Origin: CAYZSU01 sp964480565
Lineage (GTDB): Bacteria > UBA10199 > 2-02-FULL-44-16 > JAAZCA01
DNA length: 5,976 nucleotides
Assembly: GCA_964480565.1 (NCBI GenBank)
Contig: CAYZSU010000107.1
Location: forward strand, 1 to 5,976
Direction: 5' to 3'
A model generated the notes under the pieces. That model was not told the origin of the DNA and did not search any database. It worked only from the letters and a program-made list of their open reading frames with translations. The position numbers and the translations under genes were made by a program. Below, piece after piece: positions 1 to 5,975 of this stretch (within the stretch, counting starts at the first letter, position 1; each line of letters starts with the position of its first letter).

Positions 1-156
1 GTCAAATGAGGTATTTGTAATAAAGTAAATCAGGGAAAAGCTGATCAATAGCAGACAGATATATAATAGATAGCGTGTGTTAATTTTGGATAGAAAAATC
101 ATGCGAGGTGTTTGTGCACGATCCCTTAAATGTTTATTTTTTAACGGTTCGATCAT
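1..156 (-). CDS. N-terminal fragment of an unidentified membrane protein (runs off the left edge)
   Basis: Reading the minus strand from an ATG at 156 gives 52 uninterrupted codons to base 1, with the frame still open. The start is supported by a GGGAG Shine-Dalgarno element seven bases upstream (about 164-168) and by a sigma70-like promoter just behind it. The first 28 residues are polar and basic (MIEPLKNKHLRDR at the start). They are followed by a hydrophobic helix at about residues 29-46 (core YLLYICLLLISFSLIYFI). This is the layout of an inner-membrane protein with a cytoplasmic N-terminus. The next residues (TNTSFD) would then be periplasmic. The fragment is too short to place in a family. 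Because it is divergent from a GtrA gene and near two glycosyltransferases, a multi-spanning envelope or glycan protein is a reasonable guess, but only that. I am fairly sure it is a real gene and unsure of its function. Confidence 0.7.
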   Translation of the reverse strand, partial: MIEPLKNKHLRDRAQTPRMIFLSKINTRYLLYICLLLISFSLIYFITNTSFD

Positions 157-331
157 ATTGTTTCTCCCAAGGTGAGATAGGTATATCATGATTTGGTTGT
201 ATGATTCAAGTCAATGGAATTATTTTATCTGGAGGAGGATTGTTTTTTGGACGGTTCCTTTTAACAAGCGCTTTACTTTAAAATACAGTCATGGCATGGA
301 TCATCAGCATTATTAAAATATAGAAAAACAC
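157..331. other. Divergent intergenic spacer between the left-edge gene and the GtrA gene
   Basis: A 175-base spacer holding the minus-strand promoter described above. For the plus strand, only a -10-like TAAAAT (279-284) without a convincing -35 is visible. It also contains an isolated strong Shine-Dalgarno-like GGAGGAGG (231-238), followed by a 13-codon TTG-initiated frame (240-281) that ends 50 bases before the GtrA gene. No RNA gene or clear hairpin was seen. Confidence 0.6.
185..214 (-). promoter_or_regulatory. Probable sigma70-type promoter of the left-edge membrane protein gene
   Basis: Read on the minus strand, TTGACT (209-214) is a five-of-six match to the -35 consensus. It is followed after 18 bases by CATGAT (185-190), a four-of-six match to the -10. 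Transcription would start near 178, leaving a leader of about 22 bases that carries the GGGAG ribosome site before the ATG at 156. The -10 overlaps a perfect 8-base palindrome, ATCATGAT (185-192). In an A+T-rich spacer such matches can arise by chance, so support comes mainly from the sensible spacing to the gene. Confidence 0.4.
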
Positions 332-739
332 ATGATTAAAAAAATATTATTTCAAAAATCCAATCACTTTTTCGTTCAACTATTTCGCTATGGCCTTGTG
401 GGTGGCGTGGCATTTATAGTGGACATGGGAAGTTTGGTTTTTTTTACAGATGTGATTGGTATTCATTATTTAATTTCTGCGATTATTGCATTTATATTCG
501 GGTTGATTACCAATTATATATTAAGTATTCATTGGGTATTTAATGCGCATAAAGTTGAATCCAAGCGCAATGAATTTATGATATTTGCACTGATTGGACT
601 TGTGGGGCTGGCTCTGAATGAGCTGATTATTTGGGGAATGACAGAGGGGCTGCACGTTCACTATACAGTGTCAAAGTTGGTATCTACAGGGTTAATATAT
701 TTCTGGAATTTCTTAGCACGAAGAAAATTACTTTTTTAA
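332..739 (+). CDS. GtrA-family membrane protein (putative polyprenyl-phosphate-sugar flippase subunit)
   Basis: This 135-residue protein has the size and layout of the GtrA/DPMS3 family: four hydrophobic segments at about residues 17-39, 44-66, 80-100 and 112-128, with short loops and a basic C-terminal tail (NFLARRKLLF). Family hallmarks include FRYGLVGGVAFIVD at 18-31, with the Asp inside the first helix, the TNYILSIHWVF segment at 60-70, and the final W-N-F before the basic tail. Family members are thought to help translocate or anchor lipid-linked sugars such as bactoprenol-phosphate-glucose at the inner membrane; direct biochemical proof is limited. The ATG at 332 fits the family N-terminus, although only a weak purine run (GAAAAA) precedes it. 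The oxidoreductase gene follows 43 bases downstream on the same strand, so the two are probably co-transcribed. The family call is confident, the exact substrate unknown. Confidence 0.9.
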   Translation: MIKKILFQKSNHFFVQLFRYGLVGGVAFIVDMGSLVFFTDVIGIHYLISAIIAFIFGLITNYILSIHWVFNAHKVESKRNEFMIFALIGLVGLALNELIIWGMTEGLHVHYTVSKLVSTGLIYFWNFLARRKLLF

Positions 740-782
740 ATTGATGATAGTTAAAATACATAAATGATAAATAAGGTGGCTT

Positions 783-2160
783 ATGTCTAAGAAAACAGCG
801 ATTATTATTGGTGCAGGGCCTGCGGGGTTAACCGCGGCCTATGAATTATTGAATAAAACGGATATTATTCCAATTGTATATGAAAAAAGTGCGGATATTG
901 GCGGTATTTCAAAAACAGTCAATTATAAGGGAAATCGTATTGATATTGGCGGGCATCGATTTTTTTCAAAATCCGATCGCGTGATGAATTGGTGGAAGAA
1001 GATGATGCCAATTGCAGATGAATCCAATAAAGATAATGATGCGATTTTATTGCAGCGCAGCCGTTTATCACGTATTTTATTTTTGCATTGTTTTTTTGGA
1101 TACCCTATTTCACTTAGTGTAGAAACTGTCAGAAATTTAGGTCTATTTCGTACGATGATGATTGGTTTTAGCTATATCAAAGCTTGTATACTGCCGATTC
1201 GCCCTGAATTAACGCTTGAAGATTTTATGATTAATCGTTTTGGTCGGGCACTATATTTGACATTTTTTAAAAGCTATACAGAAAAAGTATGGGGCGTGGA
1301 ATGTAAGGATATCGGTGCAGATTGGGGTGCGCAGCGAATTAAAGGCATATCCATATCCAGTGCAATTNNNNNNNNNNNNNNNNNNNNNNNNNNNNNNNNN
1401 NNNNNNNNNNNNNNNNNNNNNNNNNNNNNNNNNNNNNNNNNNNNNNNNNNNNNNNNNNNNNNNNNNNACTCAGGAAAAATTGTCAGTTGATGGGGATTAT
1501 GTATTTTCAACCATGCCTATTTCTGAATTGATTGCTGGTATGAGTGGGGATGTTCCAACGACGATGCGCGAAATTGCAACAGGTCTGTGTTATCGAGATT
1601 TTATGACAGTGGGATTATTGATTGATCAGGAAAATAATTCTCAGTCTCCAAAATATGATTTGCGAAATTTAACGGATAATTGGATTTATGTGCAGGAACC
1701 GGATGTTTGTGTGGGCCGGTTGCAATTATTTAACAATTGGAGTCCCTATTTAGTGAATAATCCAAGTCATACATGGGTGGGTTTGGAATATTTTTGCGAC
1801 GAAGGAGATCATCTTTGGAACAAAACAGATAAGGATATGATTGATTTGGCAAAAGAAGAATTATATCAGTTAGGAATGCTCGATAAGCAAGCTGTGCTGG
1901 ATGGTGTGGTGATTCGTATGCCAAAGACATATCCTGCCTATTGGGGCACCTATGAGCGAATGGGTGAATTTCAAAGCTGGGTAAATACAGTGGATAATTT
2001 ATTTCTTATTGGCCGCAATGGGATGCATCGCTATAATAATCAAGATCATTCCATGCTGACTGCAATGACTGCTGTGGATTCAATTATCAATGATAGTATT
2101 ACGAAAGAATCTATTTGGGCGGTGAATACTGAAGACGACTATCATGAAGAAAAATCGTAA
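783..2160 (+). CDS. FAD-dependent oxidoreductase, amine-oxidase/protoporphyrinogen-oxidase-like fold (interrupted by assembly gap)
   Basis: The N-terminal part (195 residues, 783-1367) opens with a Rossmann dinucleotide motif GAGPAG at residues 10-15. It continues with the acidic residue ending the second strand (E34), the GGISKT turn at 40-45 and GNRIDIGGHRFF at 50-61, all typical of FAD-binding flavin amine oxidase relatives. SYTEKVWG at 164-171 is a further family signature. After the 100-N gap, 230 residues resume at 1468 in a different apparent frame. They end with the FAD-contacting region FLIGRNGMHRYNNQDHSM and an AMTAV helix. The frame change is explained by the placeholder gap length and is not evidence of mutation. 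Relatives are roughly 470-520 residues, so about 50-95 residues are probably hidden. A strong AAGGTGG ribosome site (773-779) fixes the ATG at 783. These enzymes recur beside GtrA and glycosyltransferase genes; the reaction is not established. Despite the fold, nothing points to haem synthesis. Confidence 0.88.
1368..1467. other. Assembly gap (100 N) inside the oxidoreductase gene
   Basis: Exactly 100 N, the conventional placeholder for a scaffold join of unknown length. The left flank ends on a codon boundary of the oxidoreductase reading frame. The right flank resumes on a codon boundary of the same protein. An intact gene would therefore need a true gap divisible by three, which 100 is not. 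Apparent short reading frames that cross this stretch are artefacts. Confidence 0.98.
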
Positions 2161-2206
2161 ATGGGACTTACCCTATCTGGGCATTTTTAAATAACTTCAT
2201 TTTTAT

Positions 2207-2437
2207 TTAAAATAATAATAACTGTGGATCAGGCTCAGGTTTATTAATGCGTCTATCGGATGAGGGCATTAATGTGCCATCCAGTGACATGCGTTGGCCA
2301 CAGCGCTTGCAATAGGATGTGCCATCCAATCGCTTACCAAGCCGTTTAGATCTGCATCGTGGGCATTGGGGCGTATGTCGCGTAGATTGATATTCCATAG
2401 GATGTGAAGATATAAAAGGTTTTATAATTGCGTGCAA
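2207..2437 (-). CDS. Small four-cysteine zinc-ribbon protein, function unknown
   Basis: The frame ends at TAA (2207-2209) and encodes up to 76 residues from a TTG at 2437, or 63 residues from an ATG at 2398. Its core is a zinc ribbon: two CxxC knuckles, CPRC at 25-28 and CKRC at 43-46 (TTG numbering), 14 residues apart. Basic residues lie between them and Gly follows the second knuckle (CKRCGQRMSLDG). This arrangement suggests one bound zinc and possibly nucleic-acid or protein contact. The tail is Pro-rich and ends in three leucines and a phenylalanine. No good ribosome site precedes either start. The frame is continuous with ilvE upstream, separated only by the ilvE TAG and 13 sense codons, so it may be expressed by coupling, from a weak promoter, or by readthrough. 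No specific family was recognised. The cysteine pattern is the main reason to believe it is real. Confidence 0.55.
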   Translation of the reverse strand: MHAIIKPFISSHPMEYQSTRHTPQCPRCRSKRLGKRLDGTSYCKRCGQRMSLDGTLMPSSDRRINKPEPDPQLLLF

Positions 2438-2442
2438 GTAAG

Positions 2443-2477
2443 AAAAAGCATTTTTCCGGGCTGTTGCAGGCAGTCCC
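2443..2477 (-). terminator. Possible weak hairpin/terminator right after ilvE
   Basis: On the minus strand, GGG-A-CTG pairs with CAG-CCC around a seven-base loop (plus-strand 2458-2477). This gives six base pairs with one bulged A, and the hairpin touches the ilvE stop codon. A T5 run (2443-2447) follows, but only after ten further bases (GG-AAAAA-TGC). The A5 and T5 runs could instead pair with each other. It may be a leaky terminator or a processing hairpin between ilvE and the zinc-ribbon gene. The tail is too far from the stem for a textbook intrinsic terminator. Confidence 0.28.
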
Positions 2478-3394
2478 TAAATATGAAATAGCCAGTTTTG
2501 ATGATTGTCTAACTCACCACGAATCAGTTGAAAATAGGTGTTCTGCAATGTTAATGTAATGGGTCCGGGCTTGCCTGTGCCAATTTGCCTGTCATCGATT
2601 TCATATACTGGTGTGACTTCCGCGGCTGTACCAGTTAAAAATACATCGTCTGCCAAATACATAAAATCCCTGGTAAATCGTTCTTCCTTAATAGTATAGT
2701 TAAGATCGTGCGCTAATTTAATAATGGTTTGCCTGGTAATGCCAGGTAAAATAGGTGAGTTGATCGGTGCAGTATAAATGGTATTATCCTTTACAATGAA
2801 AATATTTTCACCGGAGCATTCCGCTACATAGCCTTGGGTGTCTAGCATGATGGCTTCATCGTACCCGCCTGCAATGGCTTCGCGTTTAGCGAGTACAGAT
2901 GTCACATATTGACCATTGATCTTTCCTTGTACCATGCCGATATTGACATGGTGGCGATTAAATGATGACACTTTGGCTCGAATGCCATTTTCAAGTGCCC
3001 CTTCACCTAAATATGCGCCCCATTTCCATACAGCAATGGCAATATGGATATCATTGAATTTGGCAAGTCCCATGTCGCCATCGCCAGAAAACATAATTGG
3101 CCGAATATAGCATTCATCCATACGATTGATACGTACAGTCTCAATATGAGCGTCAATAAGCTCATCAATACTAAACGGCTGATCCATGTTGAGAATATGC
3201 GCGCCATCGCATAGACGTTGAATATGGTCTTTGAGACGAAATATTGCGGATCCGCCTGTATTTAATTTATAACAGCGAATGCCTTCAAATGTGCCGATAC
3301 CATAGTGCAAACTTTGTGTGAGTACGGAAATAACAGCATCTTGCTTGTTGATGAACTTTCCATCCATCCATATCTTTGCGCCTGTATCGACCAT
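2477..3394 (-). CDS. ilvE: Branched-chain amino acid aminotransferase (PLP fold type IV)
   Basis: This 305-residue protein matches IlvE in length (about 300-310) and motifs throughout. It would catalyse reversible amino-group exchange between leucine, isoleucine or valine and 2-oxoglutarate in the cytoplasm, the last step of branched-chain amino acid synthesis. Visible hallmarks are YGIGTFEGIRCY at 31-42, the probable PLP Schiff-base lysine K158 within QGKINGQY, YVAECSGENIF at 189-199 with the conserved E192, LPGITR at 216-221, and the phosphate-binding GTAAEVTPV at 255-263. The ATG at 3394 is chosen because GGAGGA lies three bases upstream and the protein then begins just before the typical IWMDGK segment. 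The frame stays open for 44 more codons upstream, but that part is unlike the family. The gene stands alone, without other ilv or leu genes in view. No attenuator-like leader was found. The D-amino-acid transaminase and ADC lyase relatives are less likely given the overall match. Confidence 0.95.
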   Translation of the reverse strand: MVDTGAKIWMDGKFINKQDAVISVLTQSLHYGIGTFEGIRCYKLNTGGSAIFRLKDHIQRLCDGAHILNMDQPFSIDELIDAHIETVRINRMDECYIRPIMFSGDGDMGLAKFNDIHIAIAVWKWGAYLGEGALENGIRAKVSSFNRHHVNIGMVQGKINGQYVTSVLAKREAIAGGYDEAIMLDTQGYVAECSGENIFIVKDNTIYTAPINSPILPGITRQTIIKLAHDLNYTIKEERFTRDFMYLADDVFLTGTAAEVTPVYEIDDRQIGTGKPGPITLTLQNTYFQLIRGELDNHQNWLFHI

Positions 3395-3397
3395 GAT

Positions 3398-3403
3398 TCC
3401 TCC
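3398..3403 (-). promoter_or_regulatory. Ribosome binding site deciding the ilvE start
   Basis: GGAGGA on the minus strand, three bases before the ATG at 3394. This strong site selects the internal ATG over the first possible ATG of the open frame at 3526, which would add 44 hydrophobic residues not expected in IlvE. Confidence 0.85.
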
Positions 3404-3433
3404 ATTTAAATTAATAATTAAAAATGATAGCCG

Positions 3434-3462
3434 ACAATAGCAAAGGTACGTGCATATAGCAA
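3434..3462 (-). promoter_or_regulatory. Candidate sigma70-type promoter of ilvE
   Basis: On the minus strand, TTGCTA (3457-3462, four of six) is followed after exactly 17 bases by TATTGT (3434-3439, four of six). Transcription would begin near 3427, giving a leader of about 33 bases before the ATG. The match is moderate, but its placement relative to the gene and its ribosome site is sensible. Confidence 0.38.
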
Positions 3463-3507
3463 TGCTTCTAATTTGAATGGGGATAAATAAGATAAAAATT
3501 TTTTTAA

Positions 3508-3536
3508 TTGAAAAAAATAATGGCAATGTCTATTAG
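3508..3536 (+). promoter_or_regulatory. Candidate sigma70-type promoter of the GT-C glycosyltransferase gene
   Basis: TTGAAA (3508-3513, five of six) and TATTAG (3531-3536, four of six) are separated by the optimal 17 bases. The predicted start near 3543 leaves a leader of about 48 bases before the GTG at 3591. This promoter and the ilvE candidate lie back to back in the same divergent spacer without overlapping. Confidence 0.45.
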
Positions 3537-3580
3537 AAAGCCTGTCTAATATTGTTTTAATGGACTTATCTGCCTATTAT

Positions 3581-3586
3581 GGAGGT
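3581..3586 (+). promoter_or_regulatory. Ribosome binding site that favours a GTG start at 3591
   Basis: GGAGGT at 3581-3586 begins on the last base of an upstream in-frame ATG (3579-3581), so that ATG cannot use it. Four bases after the site comes GTG at 3591, in the same frame. No Shine-Dalgarno element precedes the ATG. The GTG is therefore the likelier start, removing four residues (MEVF) from the longest reading. Confidence 0.75.
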
Positions 3587-3590
3587 GTTT

Positions 3591-5135
3591 GTGAATTTAA
3601 AAAAATACATAGAGTATTTATCCAATAGACCTGTGCTATTATATGCGATTCTTTTTATAATAATTTGTTTGTTGCGGATACCGACTTTGTTTTATCATTT
3701 GTTTGATCCAGATGAAGCCATATTTGCGAATGCGGGCCGCATCCTTTTGGATGGTGGTACTATATATGATTCATATATCGATCATAAACCACCAATGCTG
3801 TACTATATGTTTGCGGGTATGTTGAGTATTGTGGATGATCTTCGTTTTGTTCATTTTATTGCAATGATTTGGATGTGGGCGACATCCTTGACAATATATC
3901 ATTTATGCAAGCATGTATTTTCGCAGACTGCTGGTGTGATAGCCGCATTGTGTTATTCGCTATTTTCGTCAACGCTTATTTTATCTACATCTGCTGAAGT
4001 ATTGATGAATTTGCCTATTGTTGTTGGTGTATATTTTTTCTTTAAGGGTATTAAAAAAAATACGTATAAACATTATTTTTTTATGGCAGGGATAATGATC
4101 GGTAGTGCCAGTTTAATTAAACATCAAGCGGGTCTCGCAATTATTCCAATGATTATATATAGCATGATCAATTTTAAATCCTTTCGATTTTATGGGTTAT
4201 TGATATTGAGTGCAGGAGTAGGTGTTTCTTATATTCCATGGGTATTACTGGCAGTTGTTCAGGGTAATTTAGAAAATATGATTCAATGGGGATATTTACT
4301 TAATATGTCTTATCTGGATAAGGGGCCAAATATTTCGTGGTGGTGGGAAATGCTTAGGCAAACAGTGCGCGCTGTTGTTTTGGCACAAGTGCTTTTATGG
4401 GTGTTTTCCATTAAGCAGATCAAGCAATTTATTTTTAATAGTGACGATCATTGGAAAATGAAAAGTAGTTCTCCAATTTTTTTTGGCATATTATGGCTAG
4501 GTATATCCATATTTTCAGTGATTATGGGGCTGCGCTTCTATAAGCATTATTTTATTCAGTTGGCTCCGCCATTGGTTTTTTTGGCAGCATCTGTATTATG
4601 GCAATATATTGATCGATGGGAGAGCTTTTCAGCTAAAAGAAAGTGGGTATTTCTTATTTTTTTAATTGTACCTGCCATTAGCTTTATGAGTTATTACTCG
4701 ATAAAAAAATATACAAAAAGTTCCTATCATCAGTCAGAGGTGGTGGAAAAAATAGTAGACTACTTAACGCGTAGCACGATGCCAGAGGATCAATTTTTCC
4801 TATGGGGCCAATATGCAGGGATTTCATATTTATCCAGGCGATATGATGTATCACCATTTGCACATGCAAGCCTCCTACTTGGCAATTATGATCCATGTAA
4901 AATACCTGACGATTATGATGTGGCTGTGTTGGGTAAAAATAAATATTTTAATCAGCTTATTGAGGTATTAAAACAAGATCCCCCTAAAGTGATTATTGAT
5001 TTGCAACCCCAAGGCTTTGGTTGTTGGGGGCATTTTGAAATGTCAAAATTCCCAGCATTAAAACAATTTGTTGATGATAATTATGTTTTTGATGCTGCTC
5101 CAGGTAGTGCACATGCATATCAGTTAAAACAGTAG
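3591..5135 (+). CDS. GT-C fold membrane glycosyltransferase, ArnT/PMT (GT39/GT83-like) family
   Basis: From the GTG start this is a 514-residue polytopic protein with about ten hydrophobic segments up to about residue 370, then a soluble C-terminal domain of about 140 residues. After the first helix comes the acidic loop motif DPDEAIFA (residues 39-46), the expected metal/catalytic site of GT-C enzymes facing the periplasm. DHKPP at 64-68 and RFYKHYFIQLAPPL at about 315-328 are also characteristic of ArnT/PMT_2 proteins. Known relatives move a sugar from a polyprenyl-phosphate carrier to lipid A, proteins or glycans on the outer face of the inner membrane. The acceptor cannot be read here. 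It is not a confident ArnT, because no arn genes accompany it and key ArnT residues could not be checked. The gene is divergent from ilvE and convergent with a GT2 gene that could make its donor. Length is normal and no damage is seen. Confidence 0.9.
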   Translation: MNLKKYIEYLSNRPVLLYAILFIIICLLRIPTLFYHLFDPDEAIFANAGRILLDGGTIYDSYIDHKPPMLYYMFAGMLSIVDDLRFVHFIAMIWMWATSLTIYHLCKHVFSQTAGVIAALCYSLFSSTLILSTSAEVLMNLPIVVGVYFFFKGIKKNTYKHYFFMAGIMIGSASLIKHQAGLAIIPMIIYSMINFKSFRFYGLLILSAGVGVSYIPWVLLAVVQGNLENMIQWGYLLNMSYLDKGPNISWWWEMLRQTVRAVVLAQVLLWVFSIKQIKQFIFNSDDHWKMKSSSPIFFGILWLGISIFSVIMGLRFYKHYFIQLAPPLVFLAASVLWQYIDRWESFSAKRKWVFLIFLIVPAISFMSYYSIKKYTKSSYHQSEVVEKIVDYLTRSTMPEDQFFLWGQYAGISYLSRRYDVSPFAHASLLLGNYDPCKIPDDYDVAVLGKNKYFNQLIEVLKQDPPKVIIDLQPQGFGCWGHFEMSKFPALKQFVDDNYVFDAAPGSAHAYQLKQ

Positions 5136-5142
5136 GTGCTGT

Positions 5143-5165
5143 CCAACACCGAAGGTGGGCGTTTT
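5143..5165 (+). terminator. Possible weak terminator between convergent genes
   Basis: In the 60-base spacer between the two convergent glycosyltransferase genes, CACC-GAA-GGTG (5147-5157) forms a four-pair stem with a triloop. It is extended by CC/GG pairs across an AA bulge, and CGTTTT follows. The T run is only four bases, so this is a weak candidate for the plus-strand gene. No T run serves the minus-strand gene. Confidence 0.28.
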
Positions 5166-5195
5166 GATGGCAGTTCCATAGTTCCTAAAGAGTGT

Positions 5196-5975
5196 CTACT
5201 TTTTGTCTATATGTTGGTGGTGTTTTCGTATTTTTATGATATCAAAAAACATTTGAATGGAGTTACGTATTGGATTTACTCGAGAAGCTTCGTCATTGAT
5301 CCAGACTACAGGAGTTTCTATGACATTATGGCCATATTTGCGAGCAAGAAAAAGAATTTCTACGTCAAAAGCGAATCCATCAATGTGTCTATGAGCGAAT
5401 AGTTTTTTAGCTATATCGGCGCGGAATAGTTTGAAACCACATTGCGTATCCTTAATTCCAGGGAAAACTAAGCTTTGAACTAAAAAATTGAAAACCCGTC
5501 CCATGATTTCTCGATAAAAAGGTTGGCGTTTTTTTAGATCTGAGTCAGGTAATGCACGTGAACCGATGATCACTGCTGCATTTTTATTACAAGCTTCCAG
5601 GGTGAGCAATTCCTCTATCGGTGTGGAAAGGTCTGCATCTGAGATTAGAATCCATGATCCGCTAGCTTTGGTTACGCCATGTCCTACTGAGAAACCTTTT
5701 CCTTTATTTTTACCATTTTTTACTAACTGTATGCGTTTATCAGAAACCGCGCAGTCATTAACAACATTGCATGTATTATCGGTAGATCCATCATCAATTA
5801 CCAATATTTCAGCTTGGCGACCATCTTTGTTGAGCCATGTCAATATACTATCTAAGGTCGCTCCTATACGGAGAGCTTCATTATAAGCGGGAATTACAAT
5901 GGAGAGAGTAATGTCATCTATATTTTCTTTATTATCGTTCGGAGTTGTAGTATTTAATGCTTTTTCTATATTCAT
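5196..5975 (-). CDS. Family 2 glycosyltransferase, polyprenyl(dolichyl)-phosphate glucosyltransferase-like
   Basis: This 259-residue GT-A protein carries the GT2 signature in order: VIPAYNE at 27-33, DDGSTDNT at 61-68, NKGKG at 90-94, the metal-binding DAD at 113-115 (DADLSTP), GSR at 138-140, and the family-specific KDTQCGFKLFR at 175-185. The combination of NKGKG, DLSTP and DTQCGFK is typical of the Alg5/DPG-synthase branch, which transfers glucose or a similar sugar from a UDP-sugar to a polyprenyl phosphate on the cytoplasmic face. There is no C-terminal pair of membrane helices, unlike GtrB-type enzymes. The first 20 residues are polar and not conserved. The ATG at 5975 sits one base from the window edge, so its ribosome site is out of view and a start further upstream is possible. 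Its product is a plausible donor for the neighbouring GT-C enzyme. Sugar specificity is unproven. Confidence 0.9.
   Translation of the reverse strand: MNIEKALNTTTPNDNKENIDDITLSIVIPAYNEALRIGATLDSILTWLNKDGRQAEILVIDDGSTDNTCNVVNDCAVSDKRIQLVKNGKNKGKGFSVGHGVTKASGSWILISDADLSTPIEELLTLEACNKNAAVIIGSRALPDSDLKKRQPFYREIMGRVFNFLVQSLVFPGIKDTQCGFKLFRADIAKKLFAHRHIDGFAFDVEILFLARKYGHNVIETPVVWINDEASRVNPIRNSIQMFFDIIKIRKHHQHIDKK

Noticed and set aside
185..192. ATCATGAT palindrome as an operator
   Set aside because: An eight-base palindrome in an A+T-rich spacer is expected by chance, and no second copy or known regulator consensus was found.
1315..1467. A separate gene starting upstream of the N gap in the frame used after the gap
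   Set aside because: The codons before the gap in that frame are out of phase with the conserved oxidoreductase protein. The frame exists only because the placeholder is 100 bases long.
2161..2206. Terminator between the oxidoreductase and zinc-ribbon genes (CCC-TATCT-GGG followed by CATTTTT)
   Set aside because: The stem is only three base pairs, and an overlapping GGG-ACTTA-CCC competes with it. The T run is suggestive but the hairpin is too weak to call.
3395..3526. A 44-residue N-terminal extension of IlvE
   Set aside because: It is hydrophobic and unlike the IlvE family, contains the candidate ilvE promoter, and the strong GGAGGA site sits at the internal ATG at 3394.
5136..5402. An 88-codon plus-strand frame starting GTG immediately after the GT-C stop codon
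   Set aside because: Almost all of it lies antisense to the well-supported GT2 gene, it has no ribosome site or recognisable motif, and convergent genes commonly show such shadow frames.
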